Below are positions 1 to 5,614 of a DNA stretch of 11,446 nt, piece by piece. Both the position numbers and the translations under genes were made by a program. Within the stretch, counting starts at the first letter, position 1, and each line of letters opens with the position of its first letter. This DNA is from Microbacteriaceae bacterium. Its GTDB lineage: Bacteria; Actinomycetota; Actinomycetes; Actinomycetales; Microbacteriaceae. The notes under the pieces are model-generated. The model ran no database searches and had not been told where the DNA came from. It saw only the letters and a program-made list of their open reading frames with translations. The stretch lies in the NCBI GenBank assembly GCA_022701925.1, contig JAKONM010000224.1:1-11446 (forward strand), in the 5' to 3' direction.

Positions 1-1
1 G

Positions 2-412
2 AACCGGCGCGAGCTGGACGCGAACCCGCAGGCGACCGAGCGCGTCGTGCAGGACCTGAACCGCGACCCGGTCCTGCCGTTCCTGGACGCCTCGTTCGAC
101 GCGGTGCTGTGCTGCGTGTCGATCGACTACCTGGTGCGGCCGATCGAGGTGCTCGCGGACGCGGCGCGCGTGCTGAAGCCGGGAGCCCCGGTCGCGCTGA
201 CCTTCTCGAACCGCCTGTTCCCCACGAAGGCGATCGCGGGCTGGCTGCGGGCGGACGAGGACCTGCGCTGCTCGATCGCGGTGGAGTACCTGCGGCAGGC
301 GGGCGGGTTCACGGAACCCGAGGCGACGCTGCGCACCCCGCCGGCGCCGGACCGCGGCGGCCGCTACCGCGGCGACCCGCTCTACGCGGTCGTCGCCCAC
401 CGGCTGGGCTGA
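2..412 (+). CDS. Class I SAM-dependent methyltransferase, C-terminal part (5' end outside window)
   Basis: An open frame runs from the first bases of the window to TGA at 410-412 with no internal stop, so the gene is cut at its 5' end; about 136 residues are visible. The segment VVQDLN..PVLPF..ASFDAVLCC followed by VLKPGAPVALTFSNR is the second half of a Rossmann methyltransferase of the Methyltransf_11 type: the post-motif I acidic region, the SFD motif and the LKPGG-like loop. The SAM-binding glycine motif must lie upstream. The pattern DYL..P.EVL and FSNR.FPTKAI resembles an uncharacterised methyltransferase family shared with cyanobacteria and plant plastids; this is from memory. The substrate is unknown. 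The gene ends 26 bases before the prmC start, where many actinobacteria have prfA. The fold call is firm and the substrate open. Confidence 0.85.
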   Translation, partial: NRRELDANPQATERVVQDLNRDPVLPFLDASFDAVLCCVSIDYLVRPIEVLADAARVLKPGAPVALTFSNRLFPTKAIAGWLRADEDLRCSIAVEYLRQAGGFTEPEATLRTPPAPDRGGRYRGDPLYAVVAHRLG

Positions 413-438
413 CCGCCGCGCTCCGCCACCATGGAGGG

Positions 439-1302
439 GTGCACGTCTCCGACCCCCGCCGCTCCGACGTCGCGCTCGCGGCCGCGGTCGACCACCTGCG
501 GCTCGCCGGCGTGCCCGATCCGCGCGTCGACGCCGAGCTGCTGCTCGCCCACGTGCTGGGCGTCAGTCGCGGTCGTGCCCAGGCGCTGGCGCTGGTCGGC
601 GCGAGCCTGACCGACGCGCAGGCCCCGGTCTTCCGCGACCTGGTCCTGCGGCGGGGCGGCCGCGAGCCGCTGCAGCACCTGACCGGCACGGCCGGGTTCC
701 GCGGGCTCGAGCTGCGGGTGGGGCCCGGGGTCTTCGTGCCGCGGCCGGAGACGGAGGTGCTGGTCGAGCACGCGCTGGCGCTGCTGCCCGCGGGGGAGTG
801 CCGCGTCGTCGACCTGGGCACCGGCAGCGGCGCCATCGCGCTGTCGATCGCCGTGGAGCGGCCGCGGGCGCGGGTGGTCGGCGTCGAGCGCTCCGCCGAC
901 GCCCTGCGTTGGACGCTCGAGAACGCGCGGCGCACGGGCGCGGCGAACGCCCGCATCGTCCGGGGCGACCTGGCGTCGGCGGTGCCGGAGTGGGACGGGT
1001 CGGTCGACGTGGTCGTCTCCAACCCGCCCTACGTGCCGGACGGCATGGTGCCGAGGGACCCCGAGGTGCAGCGGTTCGACCCGGCCGCCGCGCTCTTCGG
1101 CGGCCCAGACGGGCTGGACCCGATGCGCGCGGTGGTCGCGACGGCCGAGCGGCTGCTGCGGAGCGGGGGAGGCCTCGCCGTCGAGCACGGCGAGCTGCAG
1201 GGGGCGGAGGTCCGCGCCCTGCTCGGCCCGGCTTGGGGCGGGGCGGCGACGCACCCGGACCTCACGGGCCGCGACCGGGTCACCACCGCCCGCTTGCGCT
1301 GA
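439..1302 (+). CDS. prmC: Peptide chain release factor N5-glutamine methyltransferase PrmC (HemK)
   Basis: PrmC methylates the glutamine of the GGQ motif in release factors RF1 and RF2 using SAM, which raises termination efficiency in the cytoplasm. The protein is 287 residues, normal for the family. Residues 1 to about 85 are the helical PrmC N-terminal domain (VDAELLLAHVLG, then REPLQHLTG). A catalytic Rossmann domain follows, with VPRPETEVLVE from residue 100, the SAM loop DLGTGSG at 125-131 and the diagnostic NPPY at 195-198 that binds the substrate glutamine. GTG at 439 is chosen because no other start codon lies in frame near the conserved N-terminus; an upstream extension would overlap the methyltransferase in another frame. 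The GGAGGG run abuts this GTG, so the spacing is abnormally short and the start is the weakest part of the call. Confidence 0.92.
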   Translation: MHVSDPRRSDVALAAAVDHLRLAGVPDPRVDAELLLAHVLGVSRGRAQALALVGASLTDAQAPVFRDLVLRRGGREPLQHLTGTAGFRGLELRVGPGVFVPRPETEVLVEHALALLPAGECRVVDLGTGSGAIALSIAVERPRARVVGVERSADALRWTLENARRTGAANARIVRGDLASAVPEWDGSVDVVVSNPPYVPDGMVPRDPEVQRFDPAAALFGGPDGLDPMRAVVATAERLLRSGGGLAVEHGELQGAEVRALLGPAWGGAATHPDLTGRDRVTTARLR

Positions 1303-1348
1303 GCCGCCTCGCCGAACGCCCTGCCCCGGGGGACGGGGGCCGCGGCAG

Positions 1349-1354
1349 TAGGGT
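1349..1354 (+). promoter_or_regulatory. Putative -10 element (TAGGGT) for leaderless tsaC transcription
   Basis: TAGGGT fits the actinobacterial housekeeping -10 consensus TANNNT. It ends six bases before the tsaC ATG, so a start site at the usual distance would fall on or next to the A of the ATG. The only Shine-Dalgarno-like purines (GAGGG, 1355-1359) are one base from the ATG, too close to work normally, which supports a leaderless transcript. No recognisable -35 hexamer is seen 17 bases upstream, which is common in this phylum. Confidence 0.55.
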
Positions 1355-1360
1355 GAGGGC

Positions 1361-2056
1361 ATGGCGACGGTGGTCGACTGCGCCGATCCGGTCACCCTGC
1401 TGCCCGGCATGCGCGAAGCCCGCGCCGCGATCGCTCGCGGCGACCTCGTCGTCATGCCCACGGACACGGTGTACGGGATCGCGGCAGACGCGTTCCAGCC
1501 TGCCGCGGTGCAGGCGCTGCTCGACGCGAAGGGGCGAGGACGGCAGGCGCCCCCGCCGGTGCTGGTGCCGAACCGGTCGACGCTGGACGCGCTGGCGGAG
1601 GAGGTGCCCGACGTCGTCGGGCGGCTGGCTGACGCCTTCTGGCCCGGCGCGCTGACGATCGTGCTGCCCGCGCGGTCCACGCTGGTCTGGGACCTGGGGG
1701 AGACGGCGGGCACCGTCGCGCTGCGCATGCCCGACGACCGCATCGCCCTCGAGCTGCTGGCCGAGACCGGCCCGCTGGCCGTCAGCTCCGCGAACCGCAC
1801 GGGCGAGCCCGCCGCGACCACGGCGCAGGAGGCGGTCGACCAGCTGGGCGACTCGGTCGACGTGTACCTCGACGGCGGCACCACCCCGGGCGCGCAGCCG
1901 TCCACGATCGTCGACGCCACCGGGCTGGTCGACGGCGACGGCCCGCTGCTGATGCTGCGCGAGGGCGCGCTCAGCCGCGAAGCGCTGGAGCAGGTCGTGC
2001 CCGGCGCCTTCGACCGGCCCGCCGCGGCGACCGAGGACGAACCGGTCGGCGGATGA
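1361..2056 (+). CDS. tsaC: Threonylcarbamoyl-AMP synthase (TsaC/Sua5/YrdC family)
   Basis: This enzyme makes threonylcarbamoyl-AMP from threonine, bicarbonate and ATP, the first step of the t6A37 modification of ANN-decoding tRNAs in the cytoplasm. The 231-residue protein is one YrdC domain: PTDTVYGI at 33-40, the nucleotide-binding KGR at 57-59 in the actinobacterial form KGRGRQAPPPVLV, FWPG at 93-96, SSAN at 142-145, STIVD at 181-185 and REG at 200-202. It lacks the extra Sua5 C-terminal domain, so it is the short TsaC-like form; the last 20 or so residues are acidic and unconserved-looking. Its TGA overlaps the wecA ATG (ATGA), implying translational coupling. A TAGGGT -10 element directly before the ATG suggests its own leaderless promoter. 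Synonyms are sua5 and ywlC; the Mycobacterium equivalent sits in the same place between hemK and rfe. Confidence 0.95.
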   Translation: MATVVDCADPVTLLPGMREARAAIARGDLVVMPTDTVYGIAADAFQPAAVQALLDAKGRGRQAPPPVLVPNRSTLDALAEEVPDVVGRLADAFWPGALTIVLPARSTLVWDLGETAGTVALRMPDDRIALELLAETGPLAVSSANRTGEPAATTAQEAVDQLGDSVDVYLDGGTTPGAQPSTIVDATGLVDGDGPLLMLREGALSREALEQVVPGAFDRPAAATEDEPVGG

Positions 2057-3294
2057 TCGTCACCCTCCTGGTGGCCCTGGTCGCGGCGGTCGTCAGCCTC
2101 CTCATGTCGATCGTGATGTGGAAGGTCGGCCTGCGCTACGGGCTGCACGCCGAGATCCGCGAGCGCGACGTGCACACCCGGCCGACGCCGCGGCTGGGCG
2201 GCGTGGCCATGTACACGGGCCTCCTCGCGGGCCTGCTCGTCGCCTCGCAGCTGCCGTACTTCCGCATCGTCTTCTTCGAGGGCAACCAGGCGCAGATCAT
2301 CGCGATCCTCTGCGCGGCCACCCTCATCGTGGTGATGGGCGTCCTGGACGACATCTTCGACCTGGACTGGACGACCAAGCTCATCGGCCAGCTGCTGGCG
2401 GCCGGCATCCTGGCCTGGCTGGGCGGCCTGCAGATCACGCAGCTGCCGATCGGCGACCGCTGGGGCGTCGTCATCGGCTCCAGCTGGTCGTCGCTCGCCC
2501 TGACGCTCGTCACCGTCGTCGTCGTGATGAACATGATGAACTTCATCGACGGGCTCGACGGCCTGGTCGCCGGGGTCGCGATCATCGCGAACGGGGCGTT
2601 CTTCCTCTACAGCTACATGGCGCTGCAGGGCAGCGGCGCCACCAGCTACTTCAGCCTGGGCACCCTGCTCTCGGCGACCATGGCCGGCGTCTGCCTCGGC
2701 TTCCTGCCGCTCAACTGGCATCCGGCGAAGATGTTCATGGGCGACGCCGGCAGCCTGCTGGTCGGCCTGATGATGGCCACCGCCTCCATCAGCGTCGTCT
2801 CGTCGATCGACCCGAACACGTTCACGACGCCGCAGGGCTACTCGCGGGCGCAGTACGCCCCGTCCTTCATGCTGCTGCTGCTGCCGGTCGTGATCCTGGC
2901 GGTGCCGGTGCTCGACTTCTCGCTGGCCGTCGTGCGGCGCATCGCCGCGGGCAAGAGCCCGTTCAGCGCCGACCGCAAGCACCTGCACCACCGGCTGCTC
3001 GACATGGGGCACTCGCGGCTGCACGCCACCCTGATCTTCTACGCGTGGACGGCCGTCATCTCGGTGGGCTCCCTGCTGTTCTTCGTGGTGCCCGACCCCG
3101 CGATCGCCTGGTGGTTCATGGGCGGCGGCCTCTTCGTCTGCGCCGCGGCCACGCTGGCCCCCCTGTCCCACCGCAAGCGCCGGGAGTACGCCGTGCAGAC
3201 CAAGCCCGTGGCCGCCACGACCGCCGAGATCGCCGTGCTCGACCCGCTCGACCGGGCCGGCAAGCCCGTGGCCCGCGCGGAGCGCTCCGCGTGA
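2053..3294 (+). CDS. wecA: WecA/Rfe-like polyprenyl-phosphate N-acetylhexosamine-1-phosphate transferase
   Basis: This polytopic membrane enzyme transfers a HexNAc-1-phosphate, normally GlcNAc-1-P, from UDP-sugar to undecaprenyl or decaprenyl phosphate, starting a cell-wall glycan. In mycobacteria the equivalent starts the arabinogalactan linker. The 413 residues contain about ten hydrophobic helices and the family's loop motifs in order: DD at 99-100 in VLDDIFDLDW, NFIDGLDG at 163-170, NWHPAKMFMGDAGS with Asp231, and HLHH at 310-313, which marks the WecA branch rather than MraY. The last 45 or so residues are a hydrophilic cytoplasmic tail of low conservation. The ATG overlaps the tsaC stop and the TGA overlaps the GTG of the next gene, so it is translationally coupled on both sides. 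The family is certain. The exact sugar and the acceptor polymer in this organism are inferred. Confidence 0.93.
   Translation: MIVTLLVALVAAVVSLLMSIVMWKVGLRYGLHAEIRERDVHTRPTPRLGGVAMYTGLLAGLLVASQLPYFRIVFFEGNQAQIIAILCAATLIVVMGVLDDIFDLDWTTKLIGQLLAAGILAWLGGLQITQLPIGDRWGVVIGSSWSSLALTLVTVVVVMNMMNFIDGLDGLVAGVAIIANGAFFLYSYMALQGSGATSYFSLGTLLSATMAGVCLGFLPLNWHPAKMFMGDAGSLLVGLMMATASISVVSSIDPNTFTTPQGYSRAQYAPSFMLLLLPVVILAVPVLDFSLAVVRRIAAGKSPFSADRKHLHHRLLDMGHSRLHATLIFYAWTAVISVGSLLFFVVPDPAIAWWFMGGGLFVCAAATLAPLSHRKRREYAVQTKPVAATTAEIAVLDPLDRAGKPVARAERSA
3276..3291 (+). repeat. Perfect 16-nt palindrome covering the Shine-Dalgarno site of the AtpI-like gene
   Basis: The 16 bases CGCGGAGCGCTCCGCG are their own reverse complement. 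They could fold as a 6-bp stem with a GCGC loop. The GGAG at 3279-3282, eight bases before the GTG, lies across the 5' arm, and the last base is the first base of the GTG. A ribosome finishing wecA would open it, so it may enforce coupling. Short GC palindromes are frequent in such DNA, so function is uncertain. Confidence 0.4.
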
Positions 3295-3722
3295 GCGCTC
3301 CGACGTTCGACACCGCCGCGGGCGTCATGCGGCGCGCGCTGACGCTCGGCGCCCTGGTCGCCGGGGTGATCGCGGTCGTCGCCGCGGTGGTGGGCGGGCT
3401 GCTCACCGGCGGGCCCGGGGTCGTCAGCGGGCTGGTGGGCGCGGCCTTCGCGCTGCTGTTCCTCGGCGTCACCGCTGCCAGCCTGATCGTCGCGAACCGC
3501 TTCGGGGGCCTGGAGTCCAGCGCCTTCTTCGCCGCCCTGCTCGGCGGCTGGCTCGTGAAGTTCGTGGTCTTCCTGCTCGCGATGCTCGCGCTGCGCGACC
3601 AGCCGTGGATCCAGCCGGTGGTGCTGTTCTGCGCCGTGGCGGCCACGGTGCTGGCCTCCCTGGTCGTCGACGTGCTGGTGGTCAGCCGGGCCCGCATCCC
3701 GATCGAGCCCTCCCGCCGCTGA
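3291..3722 (+). CDS. Small four-helix AtpI-like membrane protein
   Basis: This 143-residue protein has four predicted membrane helices (about 17-39, 42-67, 77-101 and 107-132), with a lysine at position 90 inside helix 3 (GGWLVKFVVF), a pattern shared with AtpI/UncI-type proteins. It occupies the slot of the uncharacterised Rv1303-type gene directly before atpB. AtpI proteins elsewhere are proposed to help c-ring assembly or Mg2+ supply; applying that here is inference from position, topology and weak sequence likeness. The GTG start overlaps the wecA stop (GTGA) and has a GGAG eight bases upstream. The gene is followed by the atpB promoter region, so it probably belongs to the upstream transcription unit with possible readthrough into atp. 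Confidence 0.8.
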   Translation: MSAPTFDTAAGVMRRALTLGALVAGVIAVVAAVVGGLLTGGPGVVSGLVGAAFALLFLGVTAASLIVANRFGGLESSAFFAALLGGWLVKFVVFLLAMLALRDQPWIQPVVLFCAVAATVLASLVVDVLVVSRARIPIEPSRR

Positions 3723-3738
3723 CCGGCGCGGCGCCGAC

Positions 3739-3761
3739 GGTCCCGGGCGCTGCCAGGGACC
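3739..3761 (+). terminator. Hairpin between the AtpI-like gene and atpB, possible weak terminator
   Basis: GGTCCC (3739-3744) and GGGACC (3756-3761) form a perfect 6-bp stem with an 11-base loop, followed by a G-rich stretch and the palindrome GGGGCGCCCC (3774-3783). There is no T tract. It could attenuate transcription from the wecA unit upstream of the atp promoter or be incidental structure in GC-rich DNA. Confidence 0.3.
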
Positions 3762-3789
3762 CCGGTGGGGGCGGGGGCGCCCCGTCCGC

Positions 3790-3795
3790 TAGACT
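3790..3795 (+). promoter_or_regulatory. Putative atp operon promoter, -10 element TAGACT
   Basis: TAGACT is a strong match to the actinobacterial -10 consensus TANNNT and lies in the largest intergenic gap of the window (3723-3838). A transcript starting about seven bases later, near 3802, would have a leader of roughly 37 bases before the atpB TTG. The -35 region is a G-rich run with no recognisable hexamer. A second CTAGAC occurs 16 bases downstream (3805-3810) but lacks the final T. Confidence 0.6.
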
Positions 3796-3838
3796 CGTCA
3801 CGCCCTAGACCGCGCGGCGCGAAGACGAGCCCACGACC

Positions 3839-4663
3839 TTGGAGATCGCCCTGCTACACGCGCTGACCCAGCTCACGACTGCCGCCGAGGACGGTGGAGG
3901 CTTCCACGCACCCACCATCGGCGAGTTCTTCCCGCCGATCGTCCTCTTCGCGGGGACCCCGTTCGAGATGAACCGGATCATGATCATCCGGTTCCTGGTG
4001 ATGCTCGTGCTGCTGCTGTTCGTGGTGGTCGGCACCCGGTCGCTGAAGGTCGTGCCGACCCGCGGCTCGTCGCTGATCGAGTTCCCCTTCAACTTCGTGC
4101 GCAACAACATCGCCTACGAGATCCTGGGCGAGAAGGACGGCCGCCGCTTCCTGCCGCTCATCACGACGATCTTCTTCGTCGTGATCGGCATGAACATCAC
4201 GAGCGTCATCCCGTTCCTGAACATCGCGGGCACCAGCGTCATCGGCCTGCCGCTGGTCCTGGCCGTGATCTCCTGGGGCGCGTTCATCTACGCCGGCCTC
4301 AAGAAGCACCCGGGCGCGTTCATCAAGAACTCGCTCTTCCCGCCCGGCGTGCCGAAGGTCCTGTACCTGATCGTCACCCCGATCGAGTTCTTCTCGACCT
4401 TCATCCTCCGCCCCGTCACGCTGACGCTGCGACTGACGATGAACATGCTGGTCGGCCACCTGCTGCTGGTGCTGTTCTTCTCGGCGACCTGGTTCTTCTT
4501 CTTCCAGCAGGGCCCGAACCTCTTCAGCGTCTTCGGCGTCGGCACCCTCGTGTTCGGCTTCGCGTTCACGCTCTTCGAGCTGTTCGTCGCCGCGCTGCAG
4601 GCCTACATCTTCGCGCTGCTCACCGCCGTGTACCTCCAGCTCTCCCTGGCGGACGAGCACTGA
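3839..4663 (+). CDS. atpB: F1Fo ATP synthase subunit a (Fo stator, proton half-channels)
   Basis: Subunit a forms the two proton half-channels beside the c ring. The 274-residue polytopic protein has the family core TLTLRLTMNMLVGH with the essential arginine at 198 (E. coli R210), and LQAYIFALLTAVYL with Gln254 (E. coli Q252). The E. coli E219/H245 pair appears swapped as H207/E247, a known covariation. The N-terminus (GGFHAPTIGEFFPP..LFAGTPFEMNR) is typical of actinobacteria. TTG at 3839 is the only plausible start: a TAG in the same frame at 3806-3808 blocks extension, and no ATG or GTG lies between. No convincing Shine-Dalgarno site precedes it. It is the first atp gene, about 45 bases after a TAGACT -10 element. 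Confidence 0.95.
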   Translation: MEIALLHALTQLTTAAEDGGGFHAPTIGEFFPPIVLFAGTPFEMNRIMIIRFLVMLVLLLFVVVGTRSLKVVPTRGSSLIEFPFNFVRNNIAYEILGEKDGRRFLPLITTIFFVVIGMNITSVIPFLNIAGTSVIGLPLVLAVISWGAFIYAGLKKHPGAFIKNSLFPPGVPKVLYLIVTPIEFFSTFILRPVTLTLRLTMNMLVGHLLLVLFFSATWFFFFQQGPNLFSVFGVGTLVFGFAFTLFELFVAALQAYIFALLTAVYLQLSLADEH

Positions 4664-4670
4664 CACCCTG

Positions 4671-4713
4671 CCGGCCCTCGCGGCCGGGACGATCCGACGG
4701 GCGCGAAGCGCCC
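4671..4713 (+). promoter_or_regulatory. Tandem hairpins in the atpB-atpE spacer
   Basis: Two compact stem-loops follow the atpB stop. The first is CCGGCC (4671-4676) with GGCCGG (4682-4687), a 6-bp stem with a 5-base loop. The second is GGGCGC (4699-4704) with GCGCCC (4708-4713), a 6-bp stem closing a GAA loop. An A-rich unstructured leader and the atpE Shine-Dalgarno site follow. The likely role is mRNA stabilisation or processing that favours atpE; a special atpE leader is known in E. coli, but the function here is inferred. Confidence 0.45.
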
Positions 4714-4723
4714 GGCGCCCACG

Positions 4724-4730
4724 AAAGGAA
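4724..4730 (+). promoter_or_regulatory. Strong ribosome binding site of atpE
   Basis: GAAAGGAA, with AGGA at 4726-4729, sits ten bases before the atpE GTG inside an A-rich stretch that contrasts with the surrounding GC. It fixes the GTG at 4740 as the start and fits the high copy number of subunit c. Confidence 0.7.
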
Positions 4731-4739
4731 AACCACGAA

Positions 4740-4970
4740 GTGGACACCACCGTTCTCGCTCAGCTGAGCGGCAACATCGCGACCGTCGGCTACGGTCTCG
4801 CCGCCATCGGCCCGGGCATCGGCGTCGGCATCGTCGTCGGCAAGGCGATCGAGGGCACCTCGCGCCAGCCCGAGCTGCAGGGCCGCCTGCAGACCCAGAT
4901 GTTCATCGGCATCGCGTTCACCGAGGCGCTGGCCCTGATCGGCATCGCCACCGGCTTCATCTTCACCTGA
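4740..4970 (+). CDS. atpE: F1Fo ATP synthase subunit c (proteolipid of the c ring)
   Basis: Subunit c oligomerises into the rotating ring that carries protons. The 76-residue protein is a two-helix hairpin. Helix 1 has the glycine motif GPGIGVGIVVG (24-34), the polar loop is RQPE (42-45), and helix 2 holds the proton-carrying Glu62 in AFTEALALIG. The residue after Glu62 is Ala and no Ser/Thr ligand follows, which points to H+ rather than Na+ coupling. The N-terminus MDTTVLAQLSGNIATVGYGL resembles Microbacteriaceae AtpE. The start is GTG, supported by AGGA ten bases upstream. It lies 76 bases after atpB, behind two hairpins, and 34 bases before atpF. It is probably the most heavily translated gene of the operon. 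Confidence 0.97.
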   Translation: MDTTVLAQLSGNIATVGYGLAAIGPGIGVGIVVGKAIEGTSRQPELQGRLQTQMFIGIAFTEALALIGIATGFIFT

Positions 4971-4981
4971 TCCCGCCCTCG

Positions 4982-4998
4982 ACCTCCTTCAGAAAGGA
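4982..4998 (+). promoter_or_regulatory. atpF ribosome binding site with an upstream anti-Shine-Dalgarno mimic
   Basis: AAAGGA (4993-4998) is a strong site six bases before the atpF ATG. Just upstream, ACCTCCTT (4982-4989) is identical to the conserved 3' tail of 16S rRNA. TCCTT (4985-4989) can pair with AAGGA (4994-4998) across a 4-base loop and so hide the site. Confidence 0.5.
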
Positions 4999-5004
4999 CA
5001 CGTC

Positions 5005-5574
5005 ATGGGTGGACTCATCCTGATGGCGGCGGAGCAGTCCGGCGGCAACACGTCGCTGGGCCCGCTGTTCCCGGAGCTGTACGACGTCGTCTGGTCGCTC
5101 GTCATCTTCATCGTCATCGCGATCGTGGTGACCAAGGTCGGGCTGCCCCGCATCAACGCGATGCTGGACGCCCGCACCGCGGCGATCCAGGGCAACATCG
5201 ACAAGGCGCAGGCCGCGCAGCGCGAGGCCGACGAGGCGCTGGAGCGCTACAACGCCCAGCTCGCCGAGGCGCGCGTCGAGGCCGGCCGCATCCGCGAGCA
5301 GGCCCGCGAGGACGCCAAGCGCATCGTCGCGGAGGCGCAGCAGCAGGCCGGCGCCGAGCGCGACCGCATCATCGCGTCGGGCAACGCGCAGGTCGAGGCC
5401 AGCCGTTCGAAGGCGCAGGCGGAGCTCCGCAGCGAGGTGGGCGTGCTCGCCCTGGGCCTCGCCTCCGGCGTGATCGGGGAGCACCTGGGCGACGACCGCA
5501 ACGCGACCGCGTACGTCGACCGATTCCTCGCCGACCTCGACGCCGAGCGCGCCGCGGCCGGGACCCGGCAGTGA
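5005..5574 (+). CDS. atpF: F1Fo ATP synthase subunit b (peripheral stalk)
   Basis: Subunit b dimerises and joins subunit a in the membrane to delta and alpha on F1. The protein is 189 residues: a short N-terminus, one membrane helix at about 26-46 (VVWSLVIFIVIAIVVTKVG), then a long charged coiled coil from about 50 to 145 rich in Ala, Glu, Arg and Gln without prolines. A C-terminal delta-binding part follows (LALGLASGVIGEHLGDD..AYVDRFLADL). ATG at 5005 is supported by AAAGGA six bases upstream; an ATG at codon 7 would lack that spacing. It is a separate b subunit, not the b-delta fusion of mycobacteria. Its TGA overlaps a GTG that opens a 10-codon mini-ORF leading to atpH. Confidence 0.96.
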   Translation: MGGLILMAAEQSGGNTSLGPLFPELYDVVWSLVIFIVIAIVVTKVGLPRINAMLDARTAAIQGNIDKAQAAQREADEALERYNAQLAEARVEAGRIREQAREDAKRIVAEAQQQAGAERDRIIASGNAQVEASRSKAQAELRSEVGVLALGLASGVIGEHLGDDRNATAYVDRFLADLDAERAAAGTRQ

Positions 5575-5603
5575 CCGGCGCACCGCGGACGGGCGGCGCC
5601 TGA
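5571..5603 (+). CDS. Putative 10-codon coupling mini-ORF between atpF and atpH
   Basis: GTG at 5571 overlaps the atpF TGA as GTGA. The frame reads ten codons (M/V-T-G-A-P-R-T-G-G-A) and stops at TGA 5601-5603, which overlaps the atpH ATG as TGATG. GGGA at 5560-5563 lies seven bases upstream of the GTG. The last three sense codons are exactly the 5' arm of the hairpin whose loop holds the atpH start. A ribosome translating it would melt that hairpin and stop on the atpH start. The peptide itself is unlikely to have a function. The role is inferred; a chance short frame is possible in GC-rich sequence. Confidence 0.4.
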   Translation: MTGAPRTGGA

Positions 5604-5614
5604 TGGGCGCCGCC
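5592..5614 (+). promoter_or_regulatory. Hairpin with the atpH start codon in its loop
   Basis: GGCGGCGCC (5592-5600) pairs perfectly with GGCGCCGCC (5606-5614): nine G-C pairs closing the 5-base loop TGATG. That loop contains both the mini-ORF stop and the atpH ATG. No Shine-Dalgarno site is free upstream, so unaided initiation at atpH should be poor. Confidence 0.55.

Noticed and set aside
431..441. ATG at 431 with following purines as an alternative prmC start.
   Set aside because: It is in a different frame from prmC and gives a non-family translation. GTG 439 is kept despite its abnormal GGAGGG spacing.
1321..1343. Possible hairpin between prmC and tsaC (GCCCC with GGGGC).
   Set aside because: Only about five pairs with a large G-rich loop, in a spacer made mostly of G and C; no better than expected by chance.
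382..3171. A 929-codon open frame on the minus strand across prmC, tsaC and wecA.
   Set aside because: It is the antisense shadow expected in very GC-rich coding DNA. Its translation is low-complexity (Arg, His, Asp, Gln, Gly), and it lies opposite three well-identified genes.
2118..3290. Long plus-strand frame upstream of and in frame with the AtpI-like gene, overlapping wecA.
   Set aside because: Its translation is Arg/Pro/Ala-rich shadow sequence within wecA. The real gene begins at the GTGA overlap at 3291, where membrane-helix sequence starts.
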